The notes: generated by a model not told the origin, from the sequence alone. A stretch of DNA of 64,000 bases from Paraphoma chrysanthemicola (GCA_020744225.1 JAGMWG010000001.1:2790001-2854000); one strand, 5' to 3'; shown: positions 12,162-23,775, numbered from the stretch's first letter. Translations and numbers: made by a program.

Positions 12162-13692
12162 TTCGATCCCGAGCACCGTGAGCCGAATACCAAAATGAGC
12201 GATTTGCGCAGCGGGAAGATAGATGAACGACGTCAATGAGTGTGGATCGCACGCGTAGGGTGGAGAATCTGCAGCGAAAGAGTGAAAACTGTAGAGATGA
12301 GAAGGGTGCGATTTGGGGGATCCCCGGCCGTATATGAAACGAAAGCGGCTCGCCAGCTCGCGACACTTTGGGGTTCACGATGTGCCTGGGGCCCGCCTAG
12401 CCAACAGCATCGCCGCGCCTAGCGGATTAAGATTGCGACAAGGCTGGTGCTCAGATTGTCGCTCATTTGGCGAAATGATTCGCTGAGATTATTAGAACAT
12501 CATGGTTGTTCAGCGTATGAGACGCAGTGCGACCCTTTTCTTCCCGATGGCCTTGCAGGCGGGACTTTTTCTACAACGATGCGCCCTGATCGCAGCTGGC
12601 GTCCACGCGACAGCGACAGCGACAACGTGGTGACAGCGCGACCGCCTTGCGATCGCGTGCGGGCCATGCCTCATCTCACAGATGTGCGGAGAATGATGTT
12701 CAGCAAGCCAATCAGCTGTCGTCGCCGCAGGTCAGGAAGGGTCTCATTTCCACTTTTTAAGCACCGCACAGACTCTGAAAGAACTGTCGCCAGGGCAGCG
12801 CATCCCTGATGAGATGTGCGCGAGGCTACAACTGGCGGCTTGCAGCCTCGGGTGTGCTTCGGTTCAATGGTGGTGCTGTCGAATGAGGAGCGGATTGTCG
12901 TTGACGATGTTTCTTTCAGCAAAAGCGCAATGCATCCAGCCGGTCAGGATCGATCTACATGTTCGCCGACATATGACAGGAAATTACGGTCGGTAGTCGG
13001 CTCTGTTGCCCAGATTTAGGTTCTTTCCAAGTCTCTTCTGCTCATTTCTTGAAGTATTGAAAGATCAAGGTGAAGCTCTGGTGACCTTGGACGTGCGCGA
13101 TGAAGGTCAAATAGCTCGAAATTGGTTCGAAGACCGTCTGCGCAATTCTTGGGGATACTACAGTGCCAGTTTCTGAGATACAAAGTCTACAGCGAGAGAC
13201 TATACCGAATGCGAAGATGCCCCGGGCTCTCCACCTCGAGATGGTGTGCACTACGTGATACACATCATTCCATCGGCAAGAAGAAGGGAAGACGTCAATC
13301 ACTCATCGCACCGGATGTGTTCCTTTGTATAGCGTGTACACTAAGAGGTTGAGGAGAAACGTGACACCGCGTGGCGAGAGAGGTTTGTCCGTGCGCGTGA
13401 AGATGATGTCTACATTGAACCCTTCCAAGCTTGCCAACGGAAGTAATATTCACATACCCTTGCCCACCGCAACCAATATGAAGGAACGACAAAATGAAGG
13501 AGGGCGAATATCTACATGACTCAATTGATACATTCATTGTGTAGCAATCAGTCGATGCTGCGCTGCAGGGGTAAAGGACGAACCCACATTTTAGCATGTC
13601 GTCCAATCAGGATGCTCACCGAATGCTGAATCGCGACTGACAGGTACGCAGCCATAGCAGCACGATCTGCAACATTCCTGCGTCCAAGCAAC
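12162..13692. other. Divergent intergenic region, about 1.5 kb
   Basis: Upstream regions of the GPI-type gene (-) and the RNase III-like gene (+). Several short frames occur on both strands, none with a domain. I see no supported gene. Confidence 0.55.
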
Positions 13693-15600
13693 ATGCCCAA
13701 AATACCTTGGCTCCATCATAATTGGCGTCACATGCAGAACAGTTTCACGACCAAGATATTCGGTTCAGATGCACCGATTTTTGGGCGTCCCAAAAATGAC
13801 GCGCCTGCTGAAAGAATGCTACAATGGTTTCGGAGTGAAGAACGCCAGCATTATGGAGCTAAATCGCGCTCACCAGATCTATTCCGGCGAGAAGACATGA
13901 TCTTCTTCGCTCTGGAAAGGGGGTTTTCACACAAACCAGCTTCACCTCCCAAAGTGTACCACAATCTCCTTGACGCCGCAGCAAGAGTCGGTACACTGGA
14001 ACAGCGAATAGGGTACACTTTCAGCGATAAGATGACGTGCATTGAAGCACTGAAATTGACCGAAATTCCACTCTATTACGATGGGACAATCTATGATCGC
14101 GGCCGGAACAATCGACTGGCACTGTTGGGAGATCGAGTGTAAGTACCCCCAAAGTTTGTTCGCACATCACAAACTGATTCGATGTAACCTGGTGTAGTCT
14201 CAGCCTCGCTCTTTGTGAAATCTGGTTTCATACAGAGCATACAACCAGTAAGTGAGCCACGTGAGTTACTCGACGGTCAGCTGATAACTCCCATAGAGGG
14301 CTATAATGACATGGCAGCTCAGACTGTGTCGCGTGTGGCGCTTGGAATGACAGGCCGCAGGCTGCGACTGAATGAGAGTATGTTGTCGTTCTCCAGGTAC
14401 AGAGAATCACCACGTTTCAGCAACGCCATGGCTGAGACACTTGAGGCGGTTCTTGGTGCTGTTTACGTGGATTCCAAGTACAGCATTCCAGCAGTCAAAA
14501 AGGTCCTCAGACATGTAAGGCTGGTCGATCATCAGTATCTCAAAACTCGAGATGAACTCGCCGAGGCGGGGACGTCTCCGACAGTGTTTCCCGATCAGAC
14601 AGCTTCTTCTGGTATTCACCCTGGGAATCCTGTGCGGACTTCACTAGAGCCATCGCTTCAAATGAAAAAACATGATGAAAAGGCCGCGAAACTTCCCTCC
14701 GCGACGAATGGGTTGAAGCAATTGGAGTCACAACCACAAGGAATAGAAGGAGTTGGAAAGTCTATGAAAGGTCTGTCGTCGACGAACGCCCTAAATCAGG
14801 CATCAACACCATATCAATCGTCTACGTCTATGCGGAAAGAACTGGAACTACTCAAAAGATATGCGCAAGAACCACCAAGATTCTTACAAAGTCCGAGGAA
14901 AGAAGCGGCGCTAGTAGCATTGCATAAGCATGCAGTCCTCTCAAGACGAGGGATAGAGGTTCGACCTCTAGAACTATTCGAGAAAGCCAGAAAAGGTGAA
15001 GGTGATGGTTCAGAGGTCGCAAGGGCCGAGGATCCAGCGACCAATGCACCAATTGCTCCTAGACAACCAGATGGGCGGGCGCGGGCGCTAATTTTCCAGC
15101 TTTCTTTGAAAGAGAAGCAATTCGTTGACGCTTTGAAGATATTGGCGCGCAGGGATATTGATCGCGGCTGGAGGAAGGAAGTTGCGAGACGAGCGCTCCA
15201 GAGATACCATACCCTTCTAAAGGACGGCAAATCTACGCAGCCTGTCAACGTGTTCCAAGAGATCAAGGACCAGATAGACATCGAGCGTGGACTGGTGGGC
15301 GAGCCTAAGCGACAGCCGCACGAGTTGGCACAGGCAACAATTGTCGAAGCTTCAACGCTGCCACGTCAAGGGAGAATCACCTCAGCAGTATCACGCCGGC
15401 ATTTGCCCACACTGAATGCCTCCGGGGTGCAAGATCAGGATTCGATAAACACTGCAAACCAAACAGGAGGACCGCAGGACAATGGCATCTTCTGCGAGTC
15501 GGAGATTGATGTGGCAGGCTTCTTGACCTTTGAGAACGCCTTACCAGAGTCTTCTAGACCCTCGAAGAGCTCAAACTTGAGGATCAACACACCGGGCTGA
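13693..15600 (+). CDS. RNase III-domain protein with degenerate active site
   Basis: Three exons: 13693-14138, 14198-14247 and 14297-15600. Phase is kept across both introns, giving about 599 residues. The joined exons restore a continuous RNase III fold at about residues 90-235. It includes the signature NNRLALLGDRVLSLALCEIW and the second helix AETLEAVLGAVYVDS. Against bacterial RNase III, the first catalytic Glu of NERLEFLGD is Asn (about residue 140) and the next Glu is Ala. The Asp of the GD pair (about 147) and Glu at about 212 and 215 remain. Activity is therefore doubtful. The long C-terminal half is charged and helical (KEKQFVDALKILARRDI, EVARRALQRYHTLLKDG), with no dsRNA-binding domain I can see. 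It could be a structural mitoribosomal or RNA-binding relative (mL44/mL57-like), but this is inference. Confidence 0.75.
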
Positions 15601-15972
15601 GACGAATAGCTTGCTTCCATCTCAGACCGTTCAATCTGCAAGTCTTGATACTTGGATGTACTACGATAGACAGGAGTCAATAGCTGGAGAAACAGCGCAT
15701 CTTGAGAGCACGACCACACTGAAGGATCCACTCATCACCCACATGAATAGACGAGAGGTCCCTGTCTGGCTACCAACGTTCAATAATATAGGCTGGATAC
15801 CTTCACGTGCTACTAAGAAGAAATTGTTGTAGTCGCTTGGAGGTTGTTAATTATTTATCGGGGTCATGCTACGCTCATAAAGAGACGCGGAGACCTCCAG
15901 GAACTACTAAGTGATTAAAACCGGTCGAATAGCGAAAGCGAGCGGCCGAATATAATGCACTTACTTGTAGGA
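15601..15972. other. Intergenic region
   Basis: 3' flank of the RNase III-like gene. One short frame (15611-15832) continues on the + strand but has no recognisable content. Confidence 0.5.
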
Positions 15973-16483
15973 ATGACAGCCTCACGAACCCCACTCCAAT
16001 CACCAACTGTCGTTCATCCCACCTTCTCATCCACCGAACCCTTGGTGTCAGCAATTCCAACTATCTCCAGACCATTCATCGGTTCCTGCCAGTCACAACC
16101 GTCACATATACGACCTTCATATCTCCACACGTCACCAACATAGCGCGCACGACCCGCTAAGAGAGATATATCATCCGACCCAGAGTCAGCCGATACTCCC
16201 ACATGAGTCTAGTAACCGGAGCTTCCATGCAAAGGAACTGGGAGGGCATTTCCACGAAGGAAGGTGAGCGGGAGCTTGTGCAATACGGGCAAACTTCAGA
16301 AGCTGTTCGACGAAAAGAAGAAAAGTTGGCCGGGAAGAGCGGGATACCCGGAATGGGGAGGGAGAAGAGACGAAGAATGGGGATTCGGATGAGAGCAAGC
16401 AGGAAGAAAAGAATTGGACAAAGATTTTGGTGCAGCGGGCTGAGGAACCGAAGGTGGATGTGTTTGGTAAATGCTTCGTTTAG
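15973..16483 (+). pseudogene. Broken small gene with mitochondrial-presequence-like N-terminus
   Basis: Coding-like sequence runs through all three + frames in order. From 15973 the frame encodes a basic/hydroxylated leader ending RPSYLHTSPT, a typical fungal mitochondrial presequence end. It stops at TAG (16141-16143), continues in the same frame as RARPAKRDISSDPESADTPT, and hits TGA at 16204. The neighbouring frame, 16203 to about 16360, reads SLVTGASMQRNWEGISTKEG, then QYGQTSEAVRRKEEKLAGKS. The third frame, about 16360-16483, reads KNGDSDESKQEEKNWTKILV. No GT..AG introns explain the two shifts, so one nonsense change and two single-base losses are the simplest reading. The intact function is unknown. 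An assembly error is possible but would need three events. Confidence 0.5.
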
Positions 16484-16729
16484 TTGCCTGAGTACTAGGA
16501 ACAGGCCATCAGACTATCGGGTATGTAACTGTATTAGTATAATGTGTGGTGAACTTGGGAATTATAGGGTGTTCGGGTCATGCATTTCAAACGGAACAGC
16601 ATCTGTAGGCGAAAAGAATGTTATGGGCTTCTCAATCTACTGATTATGTAGTAATTGTCATAGCATGTCAGGCAAAGTTACACCTCTTTTCTCTCGCTTA
16701 ACAACACTCGTTCTAGCTTCACTATTATG

Positions 16730-18882
16730 TCACGGCCGGCGTATCCATCTCCTCATCCGCGCGCTGTAAACGCGGAACCACGTTACGAAATCAGTATATG
16801 TCTGCCACGGACTGCTTTGCGACGCAATCATGTAGTTTATGAGAGATACACCGCATAGCACGCCGACGAAAACGGCCCAGGGATAGGCCGGTGGATCTGC
16901 AAATTCCATGCTGAAGAAGGCGGTAGTAAAGAGGAGGGGAAAGGCGATGTACTGGGGGGTGGGTTAGTGGTTGGTTTCCTCAGAGAAGATGAAGTAGGGG
17001 CGTCGAAGCTATTGTGGGGTCGCAGAGAAGGGGGCGATGTAGCTGAGTGGACGCTGCTTCCAAATCGCAGGACGAATGGTGAGGAGGCTGCTGATAACTT
17101 TCGAAACAGTGGGGTCATGTAACGGGAGGAGCGGCGTTGCACTCACCACAGTCATCTGTGTAAGCGTTTTCAGATCTTCGCCTTGCGATACGGCGCGGTC
17201 GGCCTGCGTATTTGCGACATTGGCTTGTTTGATGGTACTTTCTGTCTGACTGAGGCTTGACACGGTGTGGAACTGCAGAAAATCAGCGACCATCTGCGAC
17301 TTTATTGGTTGGTGCCAACGCACACTTTCCAACTTGAACTTGAATCGTTCACGCTTCCTGGTCAGGCTCTTCCGCAATCTATCTAGTTCAGCTACATTTC
17401 CGGCGATGTTCGAAATAATGGACGGCCAGTTAAGTTTCTCGGGAGCGTGTTGACAGAACAGGGCTAGTCCGGTATATCGGAAGCTTGCCCATGATTCAAC
17501 AATACCGCTGATGCAGTCGACGAAAATTTGGATGGTCTCGATGACATGGCCTATAGTTCGTGTGTGCGTCATAATCTTGTCGTCTTTGAAGACTTCTCTG
17601 ATCGATTCAGCCTGGTAGGGCATAAGCACGCGCGTAGGCAATCCAGCGCGCTCGCGGACTCACGTATGCTTCCATTCTTTCAGTAAACGTTTCCACCAAC
17701 GCACGATACTCTGTTGCGGTCTGTGCAATCCTGACATCGAGTTTACGAAGAAAGTACTCCCGAGGATCGTGCTGTGGTTTGTCTTTGAACGAGCCTTGCC
17801 CACCAAGTGGTGGATCGAATCCATCGCCTTCGTCATACTTGGCAAAGTAATCTCTGCGATTCTCCTCGGAACCAAAATAAGTGTCGACGAGAAAGATTTC
17901 CGTCCAGAACCACTCGTCGTTACCCCATGACAGTGACGAGGTCTGGGCTTCATGATAATAAAGGTCTTCTCGGATGTTTGCGAATGTCGGGAGCGGTAAT
18001 TCACCGCCTTTTCGCAGGCGTTTTCCGAATATTGTCCGTGGATCCGAAGTATTGGTTCTGCGCATCGCGTGGTATGGTATATGGAATTCGAGGAAAAATC
18101 CCCAGGACTTGTGCTATTAGCCATCGTCTGGTGTGATATCATTTCGATCTTACAGTTGTCGAAGCACTGAAAACATGCTCTCTGCCAAGATATTTGTGCA
18201 GGAATCCTCGCACAGGGCTAGCTGAACGCTGAGCGATCGTTGCAGCTAGCACAAGCGCACAGCCTGATGTAATGTTTGGCACGTAGCTGTGAGTGTCAGT
18301 TACTAGCCGAGATAATCGTTGACAAATGTTTATTCTTCTGAGCGGTACTCACATGATTCTTTTCTCAGCTTTTAGTACGCCGATACATCGCTTTGAGTCA
18401 CGTGTCAGCTTATTCATGGTCTCACTTCCTCAGTAGAGGTTTCTCACCTCTGATGTTAGCCGATGACGAAACTCGGCAATTTTCAGCTCCCTAGAAAAGA
18501 TTTGGCATCCTGGGCATCGCCCAAGAGAATCCTTGGTGCATTTGTCGTGTCTTCTACGATCGTCCAAAAGCAAAGTATCAGCGTTATACCTATCCACGTC
18601 GTCGATGTAAGATTGTGTTCCGGGTAACGATTCGCGAACAACTTCGCTAAGGAAGTCTTTCAGCAACTGCCATCTGCGTGGCACAAGCTGGTCTAATCGA
18701 TGTGACTTGTGTTTGAGGAAAGTGTCAATGATCTTCGAGCTGGTGGGATCAGGCTGTGAAACGGGGAATAGGCGTGAGAGGTCTTCAGCCTTGTGATTGT
18801 TCTCGTTGCGAGTTCTGAAATTGTCCCAAGGATTGTACGCGCGGCTGAGCTCGTGGCGACTACCTTGAAGTTCGTAATCCAT
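16730..18882 (-). CDS. CorA-like membrane protein, six exons
   Basis: Minus-strand exons 18448-18882, 18353-18408, 18154-18286, 17664-18113, 17147-17611 and 16730-16951 join in phase to about 586 residues. The first 500 residues are soluble. Recognisable blocks of the fungal CorA-like group are GFLHKYLGREHVFS, SWGFFLEFHIPYHAMRR, GNDEWFWTEIFLVDTYFG and a long coiled-coil region with RALVETFTERMEAYAES and DRAVSQGEDLKTLTQMTV. The last exon, behind a 195-base intron, supplies two membrane spans (IAFPLLFTTAFFSM and WAVFVGVLCGVSLINYMI). The GMN signature of true CorA Mg2+ channels is absent, so transport is not assured. The first intron (39 bases, AAG acceptor) and the start at 18882 are the least certain points. 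Reading straight through the last intron removes the membrane domain. Confidence 0.78.
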
Positions 18883-19569
18883 GAGGTAAGAGCCATGAGG
18901 AGGAAAGATGACGAGTTGCGCGTTGCATGTTGTCCAAGGCTGAGCTCGAGCTCACTCTTGCCCTATTGCTAGACAAGGCTGCCGGGGCCGGTCGCGAGGC
19001 ATTACAGGTTGAAAATTGAGGGGCTAGATCGCCATGCATGCGCTCATGCAGAAGCCAAATACCTGTCAGGTGGCTTACCTTGCAGTCAAAGCCGCATGTA
19101 GACGTTGAGGCTGGTGATAAGGTGGGATCTTTCCAAGGCGACTGTTTGGTTGGACCATGATACACCGACTAGATATTGCCTTCTACACTGGTAGCATGAG
19201 TATGATATGATGTCATGCAGGTGGAGTGTTCAAGTGCCAACGAGGATGTGAAGATCCATTGGCTCGCTTACATGCGGTTGGGCAGGCAGGCAGACAACTT
19301 TTGCGGAAGGCTCGACCGCGCTTTGAGGACTCCATGTTCACATTCACTTAAGGCCATCCGGAAATCCTTATCAAAGCAGTCGACACGCCTCTTTGTACTG
19401 GCATGGTACCTCGCCTCGCCGAACCCGACTGCCACGGGCATACCGCAAACAACTCGGAGGTTGGTACCCAAGTCCTTGTCGGACATGCTTTCATGAGCTG
19501 AATGAACTGCAGAAGAACATCAAGAATGGCATGCAGCGATTGCCCGACAAGTCTGCTACATTTCCGGCG
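18883..19569. other. Intergenic region, promoter side of two divergent genes
   Basis: Upstream of the CorA-like gene (-) and of the small zinc-type gene (+). The + frame of the latter is open back to 19393, so its start could be earlier. Nothing else is supported. Confidence 0.5.
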
Positions 19570-19819
19570 ATGGAGGTGGTTTCTTCGAGGGACAAAAAGG
19601 TCGGAATGCGACTGCGCGATGGATTCTATGACTCTTGGCACGGCGTGAATGGCAGCTGGTACTGCGTAAGTGACGAGCTGGCTGGAGCTGACAGTGGAAG
19701 TACTGACAAGACAGTGTCTCTGTGGCGACGGACCTCATACCACGGGCTTGTACGACGCCTGCATTTGTGGACATGAACAATGTACGAGCTGTAATGTCGA
19801 GCAGGACCTGACAGATTGA
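19570..19819 (+). CDS. Small Trp/Cys/His zinc-type protein
   Basis: Two short exons, 19570-19665 and 19715-19819, separated by a 49-base intron (GTAAGT..ACAG, branch-like TACTGAC). Splicing in phase joins SWYC to CLCGDG and gives about 66 residues from ATG 19570 (54 from ATG 19606). The result has an ordered ligand pattern: W-x-C-x2-C near the junction, then DACICGHEQCTSC, i.e. C-x-C-x2-H-x2-C-x2-C. This pattern (tryptophan before the first cysteine pair, then Cys/His pairs) resembles the small zinc-ribbon or RanBP-type modules found in many short fungal proteins. The alternative unspliced frame loses all the later cysteines. The start is uncertain because the frame is open upstream to 19393. 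Function is unknown. Confidence 0.6.
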
Positions 19820-19957
19820 GCATTCCAAGTCGAAGATGTACGTAGCCAGTGAGTGGAGCACCCTCAACCGTCAGGAACATAGAAGCATGCAACAGACACG
19901 TACAGTATTCATACATGATCGAGAGCGTAGTTCGTGAGATACATGTTTTGGTCTCGA

Positions 19958-20989
19958 CTATTCCTTCTTCTCCTCCGACCCTTTCTCTTTCTCTTCCATA
20001 TCCATTCTCCTCCCCTCGACCGTAAAGTACAAACTCCTACTTGCACCTTCAAGTGCACTTGTAAGACTGCCACCCACGCTCTGCAGCATGTGTACAAGCT
20101 GTGCCCGCAGTCCGTCGATACCCCCATCTATACCTCCTACCCACTTCGTGCCCTCAACATCGAACACCTTGCCCTCTACTCTTGCGCCAAGCAGCATGAG
20201 CTTTTGTAAACCCTGTTGGACGGCAGGCTCGTAGTAGTCTGGGTTCGCGCGGCGGGTAGGTGCGGGGAAGTCGCCCTTGGACGGCGAGAGAATGGACATG
20301 ACGGCTTTGAGGTACTGTGGTGCAACGGAGGGGAAGGCGACCACTGCGAGGGGCCCTGAAAGGATAGGTTCGAGCTCGAGCTTCAGCTTGCGGTTGTTTG
20401 CGATCTCGTGTGCGCGCCTTGACAGGCCGTGTGTGAAGCGCTCGTCTTCTGGCTGATTGGATGTCTGAGGTGTTTGCGCGCTCGACTGTGTTCTTGGGTC
20501 TGTGGGGTGTTGTGCATGATCTATGGTCTGCTCTTCTGGATCGAAAAATTCGACAACTCGCAATGCGCTGGCGAAGATGTTGGTCTGGATGATTTGGAGC
20601 TTAACCTCGTCTGCCAGTGGATCCTGTCCATTCTTGATCCGCTCAGCGTCCACCTTTCGTAATGCCACAGCCAATTCTCTTCTTATGCTCATCAATTCTA
20701 CTGCCTTTACATTGTTGTGTTGGAAGATCAAAATAAGTGGTGATGACCTCAGTAGCGATTGGTATTGGCGATGCAGCTGTGTCTTGCGGACCTCCGGAGG
20801 CTTGTGGGAGGGCGGCTGTGTGGGTGGGTATAATCGTATAGGAGCAGTGGCTCGAAACGACTGATGCGGAGGGGGTGCTGGAGTAGTTGCTACAGATGCA
20901 TAGCTTGCGGCCGGTATTGTGAAAGGCGTGGTGACATGCGAGCAGCGCACGCAGAGCGCACGTGGTCTTAAGCGTATCCGAGGCGGCAT
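19958..20989 (-). CDS. MRPL11: Mitochondrial large ribosomal subunit protein uL10m
   Basis: A single-exon minus-strand gene of 343 residues. The N-terminus is Arg/Ala/Ser-rich and lacks acids (PPRIRLRPRALCVRC...), a mitochondrial presequence. A uL10 core follows from about residue 68: TQLHRQYQSLLRSSPLILIFQHNN, then VELMSIRRELAVALRK. Later come GPLAVVAFPSVAPQYLKAVMSIL and LQKLMLLGARVEGKVFDVEG, matching the family's fold. A fungal insert rich in Gln/Thr/Pro lies at about 165-190. The C-terminus is a Lys/Glu run. uL10m forms the base of the ribosomal stalk. The gene is divergent from the mitochondrial prolyl-tRNA synthetase gene, 299 bases away start to start. Confidence 0.9.
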   Translation of the reverse strand: MPPRIRLRPRALCVRCSHVTTPFTIPAASYASVATTPAPPPHQSFRATAPIRLYPPTQPPSHKPPEVRKTQLHRQYQSLLRSSPLILIFQHNNVKAVELMSIRRELAVALRKVDAERIKNGQDPLADEVKLQIIQTNIFASALRVVEFFDPEEQTIDHAQHPTDPRTQSSAQTPQTSNQPEDERFTHGLSRRAHEIANNRKLKLELEPILSGPLAVVAFPSVAPQYLKAVMSILSPSKGDFPAPTRRANPDYYEPAVQQGLQKLMLLGARVEGKVFDVEGTKWVGGIDGGIDGLRAQLVHMLQSVGGSLTSALEGASRSLYFTVEGRRMDMEEKEKGSEEKKE

Positions 20990-21288
20990 TCTGGCTATCG
21001 ATTAGCACTGCGCAGGAGAATGTCTTGATTGACGCTGAGAACGTACATGAAGTGTGAATGTGGCTCAATTGGAAGCTGGAGAGACATCCACAAATCTTTC
21101 GGTAGGCAACTCATAGCGCGCACCAGATGTGGTCTGTGCTCAAAACATCAAGTAGCAATCCCGCCGTCGCACTTGTAAACCATCGATTGAGACTCAACAC
21201 GAGCCGAATTTAAGATTAGGTCTCCAGTATCACAGTGCTATCGAAGTCTTCGAATCATATCGGTCTGCTCAATCTGTATTCTACACCA
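20990..21288. promoter_or_regulatory. Divergent promoter region (uL10m / mito prolyl-tRNA synthetase)
   Basis: The 299 bases between the two start codons must hold both promoters. Both genes serve mitochondrial translation, so shared control is plausible. No specific element is assigned. The + strand gene has an in-frame alternative ATG at 21235 inside this interval. Confidence 0.5.
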
Positions 21289-23146
21289 ATGCCTGCGCCA
21301 ATATGGCGAGCGGCTCTTCGACCATGCATACTTAACTCAAGATCACCGGCCCTCAAATCCGGCTTTGTCAGATTCATAGCAGTGAGTGCTTCCCACATTC
21401 CTGCAATGATTCAAGCGACTTATAGTTTCAGACAGATCAAAGACATCGTTTGTCTAATTTCTGGGCGCCGACTGGTGGCTTGACACCTCAGGACGGAGAA
21501 CAAGGTTGGTTGTCTGGCTGAATGATACTAGAACAGCATCTCACATTTCTACAGACGAATCGCACGCACTTCTTGTGAGAGGTGGTTTTCTCCGCCAGGT
21601 ACCTTTCACCATTCCACCACTACATCATTCGCTCATCACATAACAGGCGCACTCGGGCGTATTCCACTTGCTTCCGCTGGGACTTCGCGTCCAAAACAAA
21701 GTCGAAGCATTGATAGATAAGCACATGTCCGCCATTGGCGCCTCGAAAACATCACTATCCTCCATCACCACTGAATCACTATGGCGTCGATCAGGTCGTT
21801 ACTCGGCCAATTCAGAACTCCTTCGAATTGAGGACCGCCGCGAATCCGGATTTCTACTATCACCCACCCACGAGGAAGAAATCACGGCCCTAGTCGCTAG
21901 CATGGTACATTCATATAAAGACCTTCCCCTGCGCCTGTACCAAGTCGGACGTAAGTACCGCGACGAACGACGGCCCCGACAAGGACTCCTACGTGCGAAG
22001 GAATTCATGATGAAAGATCTGTACACGTTTGACTCCACTCCTGAAGCCGCTCTGGAAACCTATGCAGCAGTTCGCCAAGCTTACAATAACCTCTTCGACG
22101 AGCTCAGATTACCGTACCTCGTCGCCGACGCCGACTCTGGAAACATGGGCGGCAAACTAAGCCACGAGTACCACTTCGTTTCTCCAAAGGGTGAAGACAA
22201 TGTCTGGTCCTGCGACTCATGCACATACGTCGCGAATGAAGAACTCGTCGAGAAGAAGACACTTAACCTATCTGCAGACGCAGAAACAGTCAGCTTCCCA
22301 GGAATTAGTACAGACCGCAAGACAGCATACACAATCACCATCCCCAAGCCCACAACCTGGTCAAAAACAGATACAAACGATTGGGAAACAGCAACGAAAT
22401 ACCTAAACCTGCACGCTCTGAAGAAAGCACTTCCCGAAGGCTGCGAAATCGACACTGGCATCGCATCCCACACCCTCTCATCCCTCATCTCAAAAGCAAC
22501 AAACCACCACACCATCACCGACCGCACCCTCTCCCCGTCTCCTACGTCGACCTCATCTCACGACCTAACATCCATGACCCAAAACTCCCCTTGTCCCCGC
22601 TGCTCCTCCGGCCACATCACCTCCCACCGCGCCATCGAAATCGGCCACACCTTCCACCTCGGCACACGCTACTCCACACCACTGAACGCAAACATCGCCC
22701 TCCCCGACGCCAAAACCCACGCACCCATGGAAATGGGATGCCACGGCATAGGCGTAAGTCGGCTCATCGGCGCAATCGCATCCTTGTTAGCAGATGAGAA
22801 AGGATTGAATTGGCCACGCTGCATCGCGCCCTGGGACGTCGTTGTACTGACTCCCCCGGGGCACGTGCATGATGCGGAAACTGTGTACGATGTTTTGCGG
22901 CGTGCTGGAGACGTTGGTGGAGGGGATGGGGGTGTTGATGTGGTGCTTGATGATCGCGTGGGCAAGAGTCTGGGGTGGAAGTTCAAGGACGCGGATTTGA
23001 TTGGGTATCCTGTTGTTGTGGTGCTGGGACGGGAGTGGGAGAAGGAGAGGAAGGTGGAGATTCAGTGTCGGAGATTGGGGATTAAGACGAGTGTTGAGTT
23101 TGAGGGCATTCGAAAGGAGGTGGTGGGGTTGTTGGAGAAATTGTAA
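21289..23146 (+). CDS. Mitochondrial prolyl-tRNA synthetase (class II)
   Basis: Four exons: 21289-21381, 21432-21504, 21555-21598 and 21647-23146. All are in phase and give about 569 residues. Exon 1 encodes a basic presequence (PAPIWRAALRPCILNSRSP). The small exons 2 and 3 supply the start of the catalytic domain (RHRLSNFWAPTGG, DESHALLVRGGFLRQ), which joins AHSGVFHLLPLGLRVQNK (motif 1 region). Motif 2 is visible in YQVGRKYRDERRPRQGLLRAKEF. Motif 3 is in MEMGCHGIGVSRLIGAI. The anticodon-binding domain begins near APWDVVVLTPPG. The enzyme ligates proline to tRNA-Pro in the mitochondrial matrix. The start could also be 21235. Confidence 0.92.
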
Positions 23147-23775
23147 GATAGGGTACACGGGTACGGTGAAGGGATGTATATGAATTTACATAACGTATGT
23201 AGCATTGAAGTGCAAGTCTCGACTCCAACTCTCACGGCAATGGAAACTCAAATCACGGACAGTTGGGTTTAATTTGATCTGATTTGATTCATTCTGAGAT
23301 AGCATTTTCTTCTCGATCCATGCTGGGAATCCTAAAAGGGTATCATAAGGCTCTAAACAGACGAGCCCGAGTATGCACGACGCAACGCAAACGCAAACGC
23401 ATGAAAGCATACCCCTCCCACCACTACTACTTCCAACTCAGCCTCCCTCTCCGCTCTCAATTGAGAGTTATTCCCAATTCACCATCCAAACCAGACGTTG
23501 CCCAAAGACTTTGTGCCGCTAACGCCCCCTTCGCACCAGAGTGTATATGTATAAGTTAGAAATAAAAGATAAAAGAGTCGTTCATCACTCCCATCGCTCC
23601 GCATTATGCCAATTCCACAAAAACCGAAAAAAGGCGTGTCGATATCCGAGGACCCCGTATGCAACCACCGTAGACTGCTCCGCCTTGCTTGCTTTCGTAA
23701 TCCATTTTGGCCGTGTAAAAACTCCCGATAAAGAATCTCAATCTAGCGTTTTGTCGCTATCCACTAACGACGAGG
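23147..23775. other. Convergent intergenic region
   Basis: 3' flanks of the synthetase (+) and Med19 (-). It contains a short AACGC-type repeat near 23390 and no supported gene. Confidence 0.6.
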
